Assembly: GCA_021846565.1 (NCBI GenBank)
Contig: JAJZWS010000004.1
Location: 1-51,877 of the forward strand
DNA: 51,877 nucleotides
DNA from: Bacillota bacterium
GTDB lineage: Bacteria > Bacillota > Sulfobacillia > Sulfobacillales > JAIMBI01
Direction of reading: 5' to 3'
Shown: piece by piece, positions 7,716 to 15,667 of the stretch
Layout: each line of letters opens with the position of its first letter
How positions within the stretch are numbered: position 1 is the first letter of the stretch
Made by a program: the position numbers and the translations under genes
The notes under the pieces: model-generated
The model's database searches: none
What the model saw: the letters and a program-made list of their open reading frames with translations, nothing else
Told to the model about the DNA's origin: nothing

Positions 7716-9230
7716 GTGAAGGCACGCAGCATCATGGTGATGGGCACCGCATCCCATGTGGGCAAAAGCCTCACAGTCGTGGGACTCGGCCGGTGGCTGG
7801 CCAACCAGGGGTACCGGGTGGCGCCGTTTAAAAGCCAGAACATGTCACTCAACTCCACGGCTACGCCGGATGGCCGGGAGATTGCCTGGTCCCAGGCGAT
7901 GCAGGCCGAAGCCTGCCGCACCCTGCCGGACGCCGATATGAACCCCGTGCTGCTAAAGCCGTCAGGCCCGCATCGCTCTCAGATTGTGCTCCAGGGGCGT
8001 CCCTTGCGGGACGTCTCGGCCCGGGATTACTTTTATGGGAACAAAGCCCGTTTGTGGGACACGGTGCAGGAAAGTTACTTTCGCCTGGCTGCCCAACACG
8101 ACGTGATGGTTGTGGAAGGCGCCGGCAGTCCGGTGGAAATGAACCTGAAGGCCCGCGACATTGCCAACATGCGGGTGGCGGACATGGCGGATGCCGCCGT
8201 GCTGCTGGTGGCCGACATCGAGCGCGGAGGCGTCTTTGGCTCCCTGGTGGGAACGGTGGACCTATTGGAGCCCCGAGAGCGCGCCCGGGTCCAGGGCCTC
8301 GTCATCAACAAGTTTCGGGGCGACCCCTCGCTGTTTGAAGACGGGACCCGGTGGCTCACCGAGCGGCTCCAGATCCCGGTGTGGGGGGTGGTGCCGTATC
8401 TGGAGGACCTGGACCTGGAGGAAGAGGACAGTCTCGGGCTGGACCACGGCCGGTATGCCTCCCGCCACGACGCGGACGCCGCCGTGCGGGTGGTGGCGGT
8501 CCGCCTGCCTCACCTGTCCAACTTCATGGACCTTGACCCGCTGTTTCGGGACCCGCGGGTCGCGGTGTCCTGGGCCGACCACCCCGAGGAAGCCCAGGGC
8601 GCCGACGCCATCGTGATCCCCGGCACGAAAAACACGATGGATGACCTCGGGTGGCTGGCAGAGCGCGGCTGGGGGGATCAGATTCGCCACCTGTACGATC
8701 ACGGCACCTGTTTGCTGGGTATCTGCGGGGGATACCAAATGATGGGCTCCACCGTGGCCGACCCGCATGGCGTGGAGTCGCAAGCTGGCGTTCGCCGCGG
8801 CTTGGGCCTGACCCGTCAGCGGACCACGCTCTCCCGGGAGAAAACCACCCGGCAGGTGCGCGGGGTGCTGCACCCCCCGTGGCCTCCGGCGCCCGTCACG
8901 GCATATGAGATCCACATGGGCACCACCGACAACCCGGACGCCCTGCCCCCGTTGCTGTCGATCGGAGACCGGCTCGAAGGCATGGTGGCGGCCGACGGCC
9001 GATTGGTGGGCACGTATCTGCACGGCCTGTTGGACAACCCGGGGTTCCGCGAAGCGTGGCTCGCGCGCATCGCCCACGCCCGCCAAAGGCCGCTTGCACC
9101 GGCCCAGGCCACGCCCGAACCCCGCGAGCGTCGCGATGCCGCTTACGAGCGGCTGGCGCACCACTTGGAGACTCATCTAGACCTCGGTCGCCTGACGGCC
9201 TTGGTGGGACCGCCGTCCCACCGGCCGTAG
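7716..9230 (+). CDS. cbiP: Cobyric acid synthase (CbiP/CobQ)
   Basis: 504 residues. The N-terminal ATPase has MVMGTASHVGKS and FKSQNMSLNS; the C-terminal glutamine amidotransferase has GICGGYQMMG with nucleophile Cys337 and the GTYLHGL histidine. It amidates carboxylates b, d, e and g of adenosylcobyrinate a,c-diamide. GTG 7716 is preferred because AGGAGG ends about 11 bases upstream and the protein then begins next to the P-loop strand; GTG 7704 and 7686 are possible. The 53-base gap after cobD is one of the two non-overlapping junctions in the operon. Confidence 0.93.
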   Translation: MKARSIMVMGTASHVGKSLTVVGLGRWLANQGYRVAPFKSQNMSLNSTATPDGREIAWSQAMQAEACRTLPDADMNPVLLKPSGPHRSQIVLQGRPLRDVSARDYFYGNKARLWDTVQESYFRLAAQHDVMVVEGAGSPVEMNLKARDIANMRVADMADAAVLLVADIERGGVFGSLVGTVDLLEPRERARVQGLVINKFRGDPSLFEDGTRWLTERLQIPVWGVVPYLEDLDLEEEDSLGLDHGRYASRHDADAAVRVVAVRLPHLSNFMDLDPLFRDPRVAVSWADHPEEAQGADAIVIPGTKNTMDDLGWLAERGWGDQIRHLYDHGTCLLGICGGYQMMGSTVADPHGVESQAGVRRGLGLTRQRTTLSREKTTRQVRGVLHPPWPPAPVTAYEIHMGTTDNPDALPPLLSIGDRLEGMVAADGRLVGTYLHGLLDNPGFREAWLARIAHARQRPLAPAQATPEPRERRDAAYERLAHHLETHLDLGRLTALVGPPSHRP

Positions 9231-9275
9231 GCTTGCCGCCGCCCGTGACCTGATAAGTTTTTAGGGGGGTCGTTC

Positions 9276-10058
9276 ATGTATCCCGAGCGCATCGTCTGTC
9301 TGGGGGCCGAGCTCCCGGATATTTTTCATCGCCTGGGCTGCCTCGACCGCGTGGTGGGCATTTCGGCCTACACCGACTGGCCGCCGGAAGCCCTCGCCAT
9401 TAAAAAAGTCAGCGGGTTCCGCCACGGGCGTGCGCGCCCCATCTTGGCCATGGAGCCAGACCTCATCATCCTGACATCGACGGTTCAGCAAACCCTCGCC
9501 GAGGAGCTGGCGGGACACGGCGTGCCGGTCCTGCACCTCTATCCCCACCGCTTGACCGACATGTTTCAAACCGTACGGCTGTTGGGTCATGTGGTGGACC
9601 GCGCGGCGACGGCCGAGGCGCTGGTTTCCGACTGGATGCGGATCGCAGAACGGTGGCAGGCGCGACGCGACGCCAACACCGATCCCCTCCCCGTGTACTT
9701 CGAGGAGTGGATGGACCCCCTCATCGCCGGCACCGGCTGGGTATCGGACCTCATCGAGCTGGCGGGGGGCCGCGATGTGTTTCGGGCGCTCGCCCTGGAC
9801 GGGCGCACCGCCCGAAACCGGACGGTCACGCCGGAACAGGTGCTGGCGGCGCGCCCCCAGCTGATTTTCGCGTCGTGGTGCGGCAAGCCGTTCGACCGGG
9901 CGGCGCTGGAAAGCCGCCCGGGCTGGAGCGCCGTGCCCGCCGTGGCGCATGGGGCGGTCGTGGAGCTGCCCCCGACGATTTTGCAGTGCGGTCCGCGCTT
10001 GATGGACGTCTTAGACGACCTCCACGCGCACATCCGCCAGGCCGCTCCAGGTTCGTAG
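9276..10058 (+). CDS. BtuF-like cobamide-binding protein without signal peptide
   Basis: 260 residues of the BtuF/FecB periplasmic-binding fold: RIVCLGAELPDIFHRLGC, AMEPDLIILTSTV and LAARPQLIFASWCG. The protein begins directly at the first strand of the domain, with no signal peptide or lipobox, so a cytoplasmic location is inferred. ATG 9276 follows AGGGGGG by about 6 bases. It is the last gene of the cob operon, 45 bases after cbiP, and ends at a strong terminator. It may store, chaperone or sense a cobamide inside the cell; no partner permease is adjacent. An export-less ABC-binding relic is the alternative. Confidence 0.8.
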   Translation: MYPERIVCLGAELPDIFHRLGCLDRVVGISAYTDWPPEALAIKKVSGFRHGRARPILAMEPDLIILTSTVQQTLAEELAGHGVPVLHLYPHRLTDMFQTVRLLGHVVDRAATAEALVSDWMRIAERWQARRDANTDPLPVYFEEWMDPLIAGTGWVSDLIELAGGRDVFRALALDGRTARNRTVTPEQVLAARPQLIFASWCGKPFDRAALESRPGWSAVPAVAHGAVVELPPTILQCGPRLMDVLDDLHAHIRQAAPGS

Positions 10059-10062
10059 CGCG

Positions 10063-10092
10063 AAAGGCCGCTGCCTCGGGCAGCGGCCTTTT
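10063..10092. terminator. Bidirectional Rho-independent terminator
   Basis: A 13-base stem (AAAGGCCGCTGCC / GGCAGCGGCCTTT) with loop TCG lies 4 bases after the BtuF-like gene and 13 bases from the end of the convergent btuF gene. TTTT follows the stem on the plus strand and TTT on the minus strand, so it can end both transcripts. Confidence 0.9.
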
Positions 10093-10104
10093 CTCATGAC
10101 GCCC

Positions 10105-11067
10105 TCACTTCAGCGCGTGGGGGTGAATGAGGCGAATCAGCTCGGTGAGGCCCTGCACCAGTCCGAGGGAGGGCTCGTTGACGTACGCCGAGTTGGGTAC
10201 GGCTTCGATGCGGCCCGTGCGAGCGGCCTCGGTCGTGGAGAAACCGGCGATCTGCTTCTCCTTGGCCACCGAGGTGGCGTTGGGATCCACCAGGATGATG
10301 GCCGGATTGCCTGCCACCACCTGTTCGGCGGTGACCTGGGGGTACTGCGCGTGAGACAGGCGGGCTCCCAGGTTCACGCCACCCGCCATCTGGATGAGCG
10401 AGGACACAAACGTGTGGGGTCCGGCGGTGTAGAGGCCCCCCAAATCGTAAAACACCAGCGGGCGGGTCGGCCGCCGCTTCGCCTGAGCGGCCAGCGCATT
10501 CATCTGACTCTGGAGTCTCTGCACCACCGTCCGCGCGCGCGACCGGGTGCCAGTCAGCGTGCCCACCAGCTGAATGTCGTGATAGACGGCCGCCACCGAC
10601 TGGGGATTCAAAATCAGCACGGGAATGTGCAGCGCCTCCAGTCCCTTGAGCCCGCTGATGCCCGTCGTGGCAATCACCAAATCGGGGCGGCGCGCCACGA
10701 CCCGTTCGACCGAAATGCCGGGATACGAGGTCCCCACACTGGGGAGATGCTGGGCTGCCGTCTTCCACGGGGCGGGCGTGTACGTGGGGATGGCGGTGGC
10801 CGCGCCCACGATGTCCTTCCTGAGACCCAACGCGTCGGCGATTTCGAATGCGGACGGCTGCAACACCACGAGGCGCTGCGCCGGATGCGCCAGCGTCACC
10901 AGGCGGCCCAGATCGTCTCGCACTTGAAGCTTGGGCGGCGCGGCGTGGGCGGCCGGAGCGCCGCAGGCCGCTAAGCCCATCAGGATCGCTGCGGAAGCCA
11001 TGAGCGCCGACAGGCGCCGTAGGGCGCCTTGGAACGGACGCGGTAGGCGCGTGGACAATAGTTGCAC
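10105..11067 (-). CDS. btuF: BtuF-type cobalamin-binding lipoprotein
   Basis: 320 residues. A Lys/Arg-containing N-terminus and hydrophobic stretch (SALMASAAILMGLAACG) with lipobox LAAC predict a lipoprotein anchored outside the membrane. The mature part is a two-lobed binding protein (VLQPSAFEIADALGL, VVARRPDLVIATTG, VVAGNPAIILVDP). Family knowledge plus the upstream cobalamin riboswitch point to vitamin B12 or cobinamide capture for an ABC importer; btuC and btuD are not in the window. GTG 11067 is chosen because GGAGAGG lies 6 bases upstream; TTG 11070 would leave only 3 bases. Confidence 0.9.
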   Translation of the reverse strand: MQLLSTRLPRPFQGALRRLSALMASAAILMGLAACGAPAAHAAPPKLQVRDDLGRLVTLAHPAQRLVVLQPSAFEIADALGLRKDIVGAATAIPTYTPAPWKTAAQHLPSVGTSYPGISVERVVARRPDLVIATTGISGLKGLEALHIPVLILNPQSVAAVYHDIQLVGTLTGTRSRARTVVQRLQSQMNALAAQAKRRPTRPLVFYDLGGLYTAGPHTFVSSLIQMAGGVNLGARLSHAQYPQVTAEQVVAGNPAIILVDPNATSVAKEKQIAGFSTTEAARTGRIEAVPNSAYVNEPSLGLVQGLTELIRLIHPHALK

Positions 11068-11158
11068 CAAGATCCTCTCCCCGATCAGTAATGGCGGGCA
11101 GAGGTGTCCTGAAAGGGCATCAGGCCAGCCCCAGCTACCCGCAGGGCTTGCCGATCAA

Positions 11159-11305
11159 TCCAGGTAGGTCTCCTGACTCTCGGATCCTTGCCGTCTGGTG
11201 CAACCTTCCCCATGATGGATCCCGGGTGGATGCACCGGCTCCCCGATTACAGTGGCGGGCGCCGCTCAGGTCTTGCACCTGATTCCCTGTTATACACCTG
11301 GTGAC
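11159..11305 (-). ncRNA. Cobalamin riboswitch
   Basis: Read on the minus strand, the region holds the landmarks of the AdoCbl-class riboswitch in order: a 5' P1 arm CCAGGTG, GGGAATCAGGTGCAAGACC, the CCCGCCACTGTAA box, GGGAAGGTTGCACC, then the B12 box GAGAGTCAGGAGACCTACC and a closing P1 arm ACCTGG. It ends about 90 bases before the btuF start, leaving room for an expression platform that would hide the GGAGAGG site or terminate when cobalamin is bound. It controls only the leftward btuF transcript. Confidence 0.93.
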
Positions 11306-11424
11306 TGGACGTGTAGAGGGTATTCTCTGGGCTCCCATCGGTCAAGGGCCAAGCTTTCGGAAAACCCATCGGGTCGACTCCACCCGTCAGCCGACGCCCT
11401 AGAGAAGGGGACAGGGGGCAACTC

Positions 11425-12156
11425 TTGGTAGGTGGCTCACCCGCTTTGGATACGGATTCGGGCGCTCCCACCCGACTCCTGCTGATTCGCCATGCCCAAA
11501 CGGTGGGGACGCGCCACTATCTATTGGCCGGGCGGACCGATGTGCCCCTGTCACCCCTCGGGCGGCGCCAAGCCCGAGAATTGGCGGTCGCCCTTAAGCC
11601 CGTCCCGCTGGCCGCGATTTACCAAAGTCCGCTGGCACGCGCGCGCGAGACCACGGCCGCCCTGGCGAGACATCGAGAGATACCCGTGCGGACGTGCGCC
11701 GACTTGCGCGAGCTGGATTTGGGCGTGGCGGATGGCTTGGACGCATTCGAGGCGTATCGCCGCTGGCCCCGCTGCCTGGACCGCGGCCTGGACACGGCGA
11801 CGGTCGACTTTGCGTTTTTGGGCGGAGAGTGGTGGAGCGAGGGTGAAGCCCGGGCCGAGCAAGCCATCACCGCCATTGTCCACGCCCACCCCGGCGAGAC
11901 GGTCGCCGTGGTCACGCACGGGGCGGTGCTGGGTCTCCTGCTGGCGCGATGGCTGGGACAGCCGCGCGGATCCTGGCGGCAGCACCAGCCGGTGCTGGGC
12001 TCCCTGTCGATCGCGATCGCGTGGCCGGCGGACAACGGACCCACCATCCAGCTGCAAACATTCAGCGCCACAGCCTTCTGGAGCCGTTCCGTTGCCGCGG
12101 CCGTCCGGCTGCCGACGCGCCTTCCCCACCGGAGCCTCACACCGCATCGCCGGTGA
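11425..12156 (+). CDS. Histidine phosphatase family protein (CobC-like candidate)
   Basis: 243 residues with the RHG-type signature LLLIRHAQT (about 18-26), SPLARARETTAAL, an acidic RELDLGVADG segment and the second catalytic His in VVTHGAVLGLLLARW. These are features of the phosphoglycerate mutase/alpha-ribazole phosphatase superfamily. Lying divergent from btuF and beside the cob island, it could be the alpha-ribazole-5'-phosphate phosphatase CobC, otherwise missing here; that is inference, since family members act on many phosphate esters. The TTG start 11425 follows an AGGGGACAGGGGG stretch. The last 45 residues are Arg-rich and poorly conserved in character. Confidence 0.75.
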   Translation: MVGGSPALDTDSGAPTRLLLIRHAQTVGTRHYLLAGRTDVPLSPLGRRQARELAVALKPVPLAAIYQSPLARARETTAALARHREIPVRTCADLRELDLGVADGLDAFEAYRRWPRCLDRGLDTATVDFAFLGGEWWSEGEARAEQAITAIVHAHPGETVAVVTHGAVLGLLLARWLGQPRGSWRQHQPVLGSLSIAIAWPADNGPTIQLQTFSATAFWSRSVAAAVRLPTRLPHRSLTPHRR

Positions 12157-12354
12157 TGCGAACGGAGTGCGGCCCGGTGCCGTCGCTGCGGATTCCGAGC
12201 GCAAGCCTAGGGGCCGGCCGGGTCCCGCGGGGCCACCTGTTGCCTCAGGACGCCGACGGCCGTCATCCGGCGTCGCTCCCTCCGTCCCACCCTCGGCGGC
12301 CCGTGCGCTACACTTTGGGACAATCGGTGTGGACGATGACATAGGAGGCCAGCG

Positions 12355-14151
12355 ATGCACAGGATGCGACGAACGAAGATTGTGGCCACCCTGGGACCGG
12401 CCACTGACGACCCGGCGGTGTTGGCCAAGTTGGTGGCGGGCGGTATGGACGTGGCGCGATTGAACCTGTCCCACGGCAACCGCGACGACCACGCTCGGCG
12501 ATTGGGGCAACTTCGCGATGCCGCCCGCGCACAGGGCCGCTTGGTGGCCGTCATGCTGGATACCCGGGGACCCGAGGTGCGGCTGGGCCCAGTCGGCGCG
12601 GCTCGCGACGGCTCAGTGGTGCTCGCCCCAGGGGCAACCGTCCATCTGCACTGCACCACGGATACCCGTGGCACGGAGGGGACCGCCACCGACCTGTGGG
12701 TGAACCATCCGCACCTCTGGAGCGATGTGGACATGGCCGACACCCTCTTGGTGGACGACGGCGCGCTGGAGCTGGCCGTCACCGGCACCGGTTCTGGATG
12801 GGTGGATGCCCGGGTGGTGCGCGGCGGCGCACTGCGTGGTGGCCGCAAGCTCAACGCACCGGGCGTACACCTCACCCTGCCCGCCCTGTCGGACGCCGAT
12901 CGCCACGACCTGGTTTGGGGCCTCGAAGAACATGTGGACTGGGTCGCTGCGTCGTTTGTCCAGCATGCTGGGGATATTTTGGCGATTCGCCACCTGCTTG
13001 AGGCCCAGCACGGACACATGGGCATCATCGCCAAGATTGAGTGTCAGGCCGGTGTCGAGAATCTGGAGTCCATCCTGGATGTCGCGGACGGGTTGATGGT
13101 AGCTCGGGGCGACTTGGGCGTGGAGTTCCCGGTGGAGCGAGTCCCGGTGTTGCAGAAGCGGATGCTGTCCGCCGCGCGGCGGCGGGGGCTGCCGTCCATC
13201 ACCGCGACCCAGATGCTGGAGTCGATGGTGACGCTGGAGCGTCCCACCCGCGCCGAAGCCTCCGATGTCGCCAATGCCATCTGGGACGGCAGCGACGCCG
13301 TGATGCTGTCCGAAGAAACCGCCATCGGCCAGCACCCCGCGCGGGCCGTCGGCGTGATGGCGCAAATTGCGGAAGAAACCGAAGCGGCGTTCGATTTTGG
13401 AAGCTACCTGCGCTCGGCCGTCGAAACAGACGGCCCGACCGTCACCGAAGCCATCACCGCGGCCGCGTGCCGGGTGGCCGATGCCCTGCATGCGGATGCC
13501 ATCGTCACGCCCACCACCAGTGGGTTCAGTGCGCGCATGGTGGCCCGGCACCGCCCCGCGGCCCCCATCGTGGCGGCAACCCCCACGCCTGCCGTGACCC
13601 GGGCCTTGGCCATTTTCTGGGGCGTGGCCCCCCTCTTGATGGAGCCGCTCGTGGATGAGGAAGCCACGATGTTTGACCGAGCGCTGGACGCCGCCACCCA
13701 GAGCGGGCTGGTGGCGGCGGGGGATTTGGTCGTTTTGACCGGCGGCGTCCCCGTGGGGGTGCCAGGCACCACCAATCTGTTGCAGGTGCGCAGCATCGGG
13801 CAGGTGGTATGCCGCGGCACCGGCATCGGCGGGGCCGCCGTCGTGGGAACCATTCGCCACCTCGAAACAGCCGCCGACGCCGAGAACGTTCGCCCAGGTG
13901 ACGTCGTGGTGGCGGTGTCAGGCGACACGCCGGGCTTCGTGGCCGCGCTGACGCGCGCAGCGGGGGCCGTAGTGGAGGTTGGCGGGCTCACCAGCGCAGC
14001 CGCCATCACCGCGCTTGCCCTTCCGCGTCCCATCATCTTGGGCGCCCAACGGGCCCGCACCCTGTTGGAGGAGGGCGCCGTCGTCACCCTGGACCTGCGC
14101 CGCGGCCTCGTGTATGCAGGGACGGTCCGCGTCGATGCTTCATCGACGTGA
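12355..14151 (+). CDS. pyk: Pyruvate kinase with C-terminal PEP-utilising-type domain
   Basis: 598 residues. It has RRTKIVATLGPAT and LNLSHGN at the start, MLDTRGPEVR, the active-site segment IIAKIECQAGVENLESI (catalytic Lys) and MVARGDLGVE, and ATQMLESM. Residues about 490-598 add the phosphohistidine-like swivelling domain (GDVVVAVSGDTPGFV, IILGAQRARTLLEEG) also found in Bacillus-type pyruvate kinases; the family's usual TSH phospho-accepting site is not obvious. It converts PEP and ADP to pyruvate and ATP. The ATG follows AGGAGG with 6-base spacing. It appears to be a single-gene unit. Confidence 0.95.
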   Translation: MHRMRRTKIVATLGPATDDPAVLAKLVAGGMDVARLNLSHGNRDDHARRLGQLRDAARAQGRLVAVMLDTRGPEVRLGPVGAARDGSVVLAPGATVHLHCTTDTRGTEGTATDLWVNHPHLWSDVDMADTLLVDDGALELAVTGTGSGWVDARVVRGGALRGGRKLNAPGVHLTLPALSDADRHDLVWGLEEHVDWVAASFVQHAGDILAIRHLLEAQHGHMGIIAKIECQAGVENLESILDVADGLMVARGDLGVEFPVERVPVLQKRMLSAARRRGLPSITATQMLESMVTLERPTRAEASDVANAIWDGSDAVMLSEETAIGQHPARAVGVMAQIAEETEAAFDFGSYLRSAVETDGPTVTEAITAAACRVADALHADAIVTPTTSGFSARMVARHRPAAPIVAATPTPAVTRALAIFWGVAPLLMEPLVDEEATMFDRALDAATQSGLVAAGDLVVLTGGVPVGVPGTTNLLQVRSIGQVVCRGTGIGGAAVVGTIRHLETAADAENVRPGDVVVAVSGDTPGFVAALTRAAGAVVEVGGLTSAAAITALALPRPIILGAQRARTLLEEGAVVTLDLRRGLVYAGTVRVDASST

Positions 14152-14248
14152 GGCGACGGGACGAGGTGTGGACTCTGCCGGGAGAAAATGGTGCGACATG
14201 TGGCCCGTCCCGTGGTACAGCCCATGTCCCATTCGAGGAGGCATCAAC

Positions 14249-14489
14249 GGGGCCATCACCGCCAGCGCGGCCCGCAAGCAACTGTTCGGGCTCATCGCGC
14301 GGGTGAACGACGACCGCATTCCAAGGGAGATCACTTCACGGCGAGGGGACGCGGTGTTGCTCTCCCGCCAGGACTATGAGGCTTAGAGGAGCCGCGTGGT
14401 TGCTTCGCGTCCCGGCCAACGCTCAGCATCTCTTGGAGAGCCTGGCGCAGGCACAGACTGGTCAGCGCGAGCCGCATGAACGCGGCTGA
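14249..14489 (+). pseudogene. yefM: Broken YefM/Phd-type antitoxin
   Basis: The frame AITASAARKQLFGLIARVND, then ITSRRGDAVLLSRQDYEA, is the YefM/Phd antitoxin core (compare SEAR..L..LI..V and I..kRG.aVLvs..dYEA). A GAGGAGG site precedes it, but the codon where the start is expected (14249-14251) reads GGG. After DYEA a TAG interrupts (14384-14386). The conserved tail LLRVPANAQHLLESLAQAQ continues in a shifted frame to a TGA at 14487-14489. One start loss and at least one net frameshift make it non-functional, unless translated from ATG 14198 as a truncated product. Confidence 0.85.
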
Positions 14490-14732
14490 TGCGATTGGTG
14501 TTCACGCCGAACGGCTGAGCGGACCACTGACACGGCAATGCTTCGACGCATCAATCGCCTTCTGGACGACGTGCTGAGAGATCCTGCGGCCGGCATCGGC
14601 AAGCCCGAGGCGCTCTCCCACCTGCTGTCCGGTTGCGGGGCGCGGCGCATCGACCCTGAGCATCGCTTGGTGTATCTGGTAGACGGCGAAGACATTGTGA
14701 TCCTGCAGGCACGATTCCACTACGACGCCTGA
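14489..14732 (+). pseudogene. yoeB: Broken YoeB-type toxin
   Basis: It starts MRLVFTPNG and then meets TGA where YoeB has its conserved Trp, a second TGA four codons later, and a frameshift with deletion near 14536. The rest is well preserved in another frame: MLRRINRLLDDVLRDPAAGIGKPEAL and RRIDPEHRLVYLV, ending QARFHYDA. These are the C-terminal two-thirds of the YoeB mRNA interferase including its conserved Glu/Arg/His region. The ATG overlaps the decayed yefM frame's stop as TGATG, the normal operon junction. Confidence 0.88.
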
Positions 14733-14748
14733 TGCGGCGTCCGGCCTG

Positions 14749-15516
14749 TCAGCCAAGCCAGCGCTGGAACCACGCATCGGCGGCGTGCTGGACCTCGGCC
14801 ACGTCGCGAGCCTCCTCGGGACTCTGCGGCGCCAGTCGGTGGTGCAGGTGGGGCAGCACCTGATGCGGGTGGCGCACCGGGTCCTGGGCGCCCAAGGCCT
14901 CCGCCAAGGGTCGCATCCACTCCCAGCGGGCTACATCATCCTGGACGCCGTGCAGGATGAGGGTGGGGGTGCTGCCCAGGCCGTCCAACCGCGTGAGCAG
15001 GTTGCTGGCCGCTCGCATCGCCGCCACCGGCTCCCGGTCCCAGGCGTAGTCCGGATAGTACGTGGTGAGATAATCAAAGTTGGGCACGCCGCCCACGGCC
15101 ACCGCCGCCCGCACCGCCGCATGGTCCAGCGCCCCCCACAGTGCGAGGAATCCACCGATCGAGAAGCCAAACAGCCCGATGGGCCGGTCCCCCAGCGCGT
15201 TCAGGAGTGCACCCAGCTCGGCGCGGACGTCGGACCACACCGCAGCGAACAACCCCAAAAACAAGTCGTCATCGCGCCGGCGGCGGAGTGCGTCGCCCCC
15301 CTCCCGCAATACGGGCAGTCGCCAGTAGAGGCGGTCAAATTTTTGGTTCGATGCGTCATCGGGCCAGCCCAGCTGCATCATGTCGGGGGTGGTGCTCATC
15401 CCGTGCAGCACAACCACCACAGGGCTTTCCGTCCGTTCCACCACGCCGGGACGCGCCAATACCGGAATACCCGCTACCGTCTGTTCTACCGCGTGACGCG
15501 TGCCGTCTCCATCCAT
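14749..15516 (-). CDS. Alpha/beta hydrolase (dienelactone hydrolase-like)
   Basis: 255 residues of the alpha/beta hydrolase fold: VVVVLHGMSTTPDMM forms the oxyanion strand-loop, GFSIGG carries nucleophile Ser119, PTLILHGVQDD is the acid strand, and a His cluster (HPHQVLPHLHH) lies near the end. ATG 15516 follows GGAGGG with 7-base spacing. There is no signal peptide, so it is cytoplasmic. The substrate is unknown; serine esterase or peptidase (S9-like) are both possible. It converges on the broken yoeB gene and is not obviously part of an operon. Confidence 0.8.
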   Translation of the reverse strand: MDGDGTRHAVEQTVAGIPVLARPGVVERTESPVVVVLHGMSTTPDMMQLGWPDDASNQKFDRLYWRLPVLREGGDALRRRRDDDLFLGLFAAVWSDVRAELGALLNALGDRPIGLFGFSIGGFLALWGALDHAAVRAAVAVGGVPNFDYLTTYYPDYAWDREPVAAMRAASNLLTRLDGLGSTPTLILHGVQDDVARWEWMRPLAEALGAQDPVRHPHQVLPHLHHRLAPQSPEEARDVAEVQHAADAWFQRWLG

Positions 15517-15615
15517 GAGACCGCCCTCCCTGTTCCTCAGTCATCGCCCGTCATCGCCGGCTGACGGCGCGGGCGCCGCCCATGGTACCGCACCTTAAGC
15601 GCCTGTGGGCAGACA

Positions 15616-15647
15616 GAGCCGGCGGCGCCCAAGCACGCCGCCGGCTC
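15616..15647 (-). terminator. Hairpin downstream of APC permease
   Basis: A 12-base perfect stem (GAGCCGGCGGCG / CGCCGCCGGCTC) with an 8-base loop lies 20 bases after the permease stop on the minus strand. Only scattered T residues (TGTCTG) follow, so it is a probable but not classical terminator. Confidence 0.5.
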
Positions 15648-15667
15648 CTGGAACCACGCTCGGGAAG

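Noticed and set aside
14489-14560. The two TGA codons in yoeB read as recoded tryptophan or selenocysteine
   Set aside because: No other gene in the window uses TGA as sense, there is no nearby selenocysteine insertion element, and a frameshift plus deletion follows, so decay is the simpler reading.
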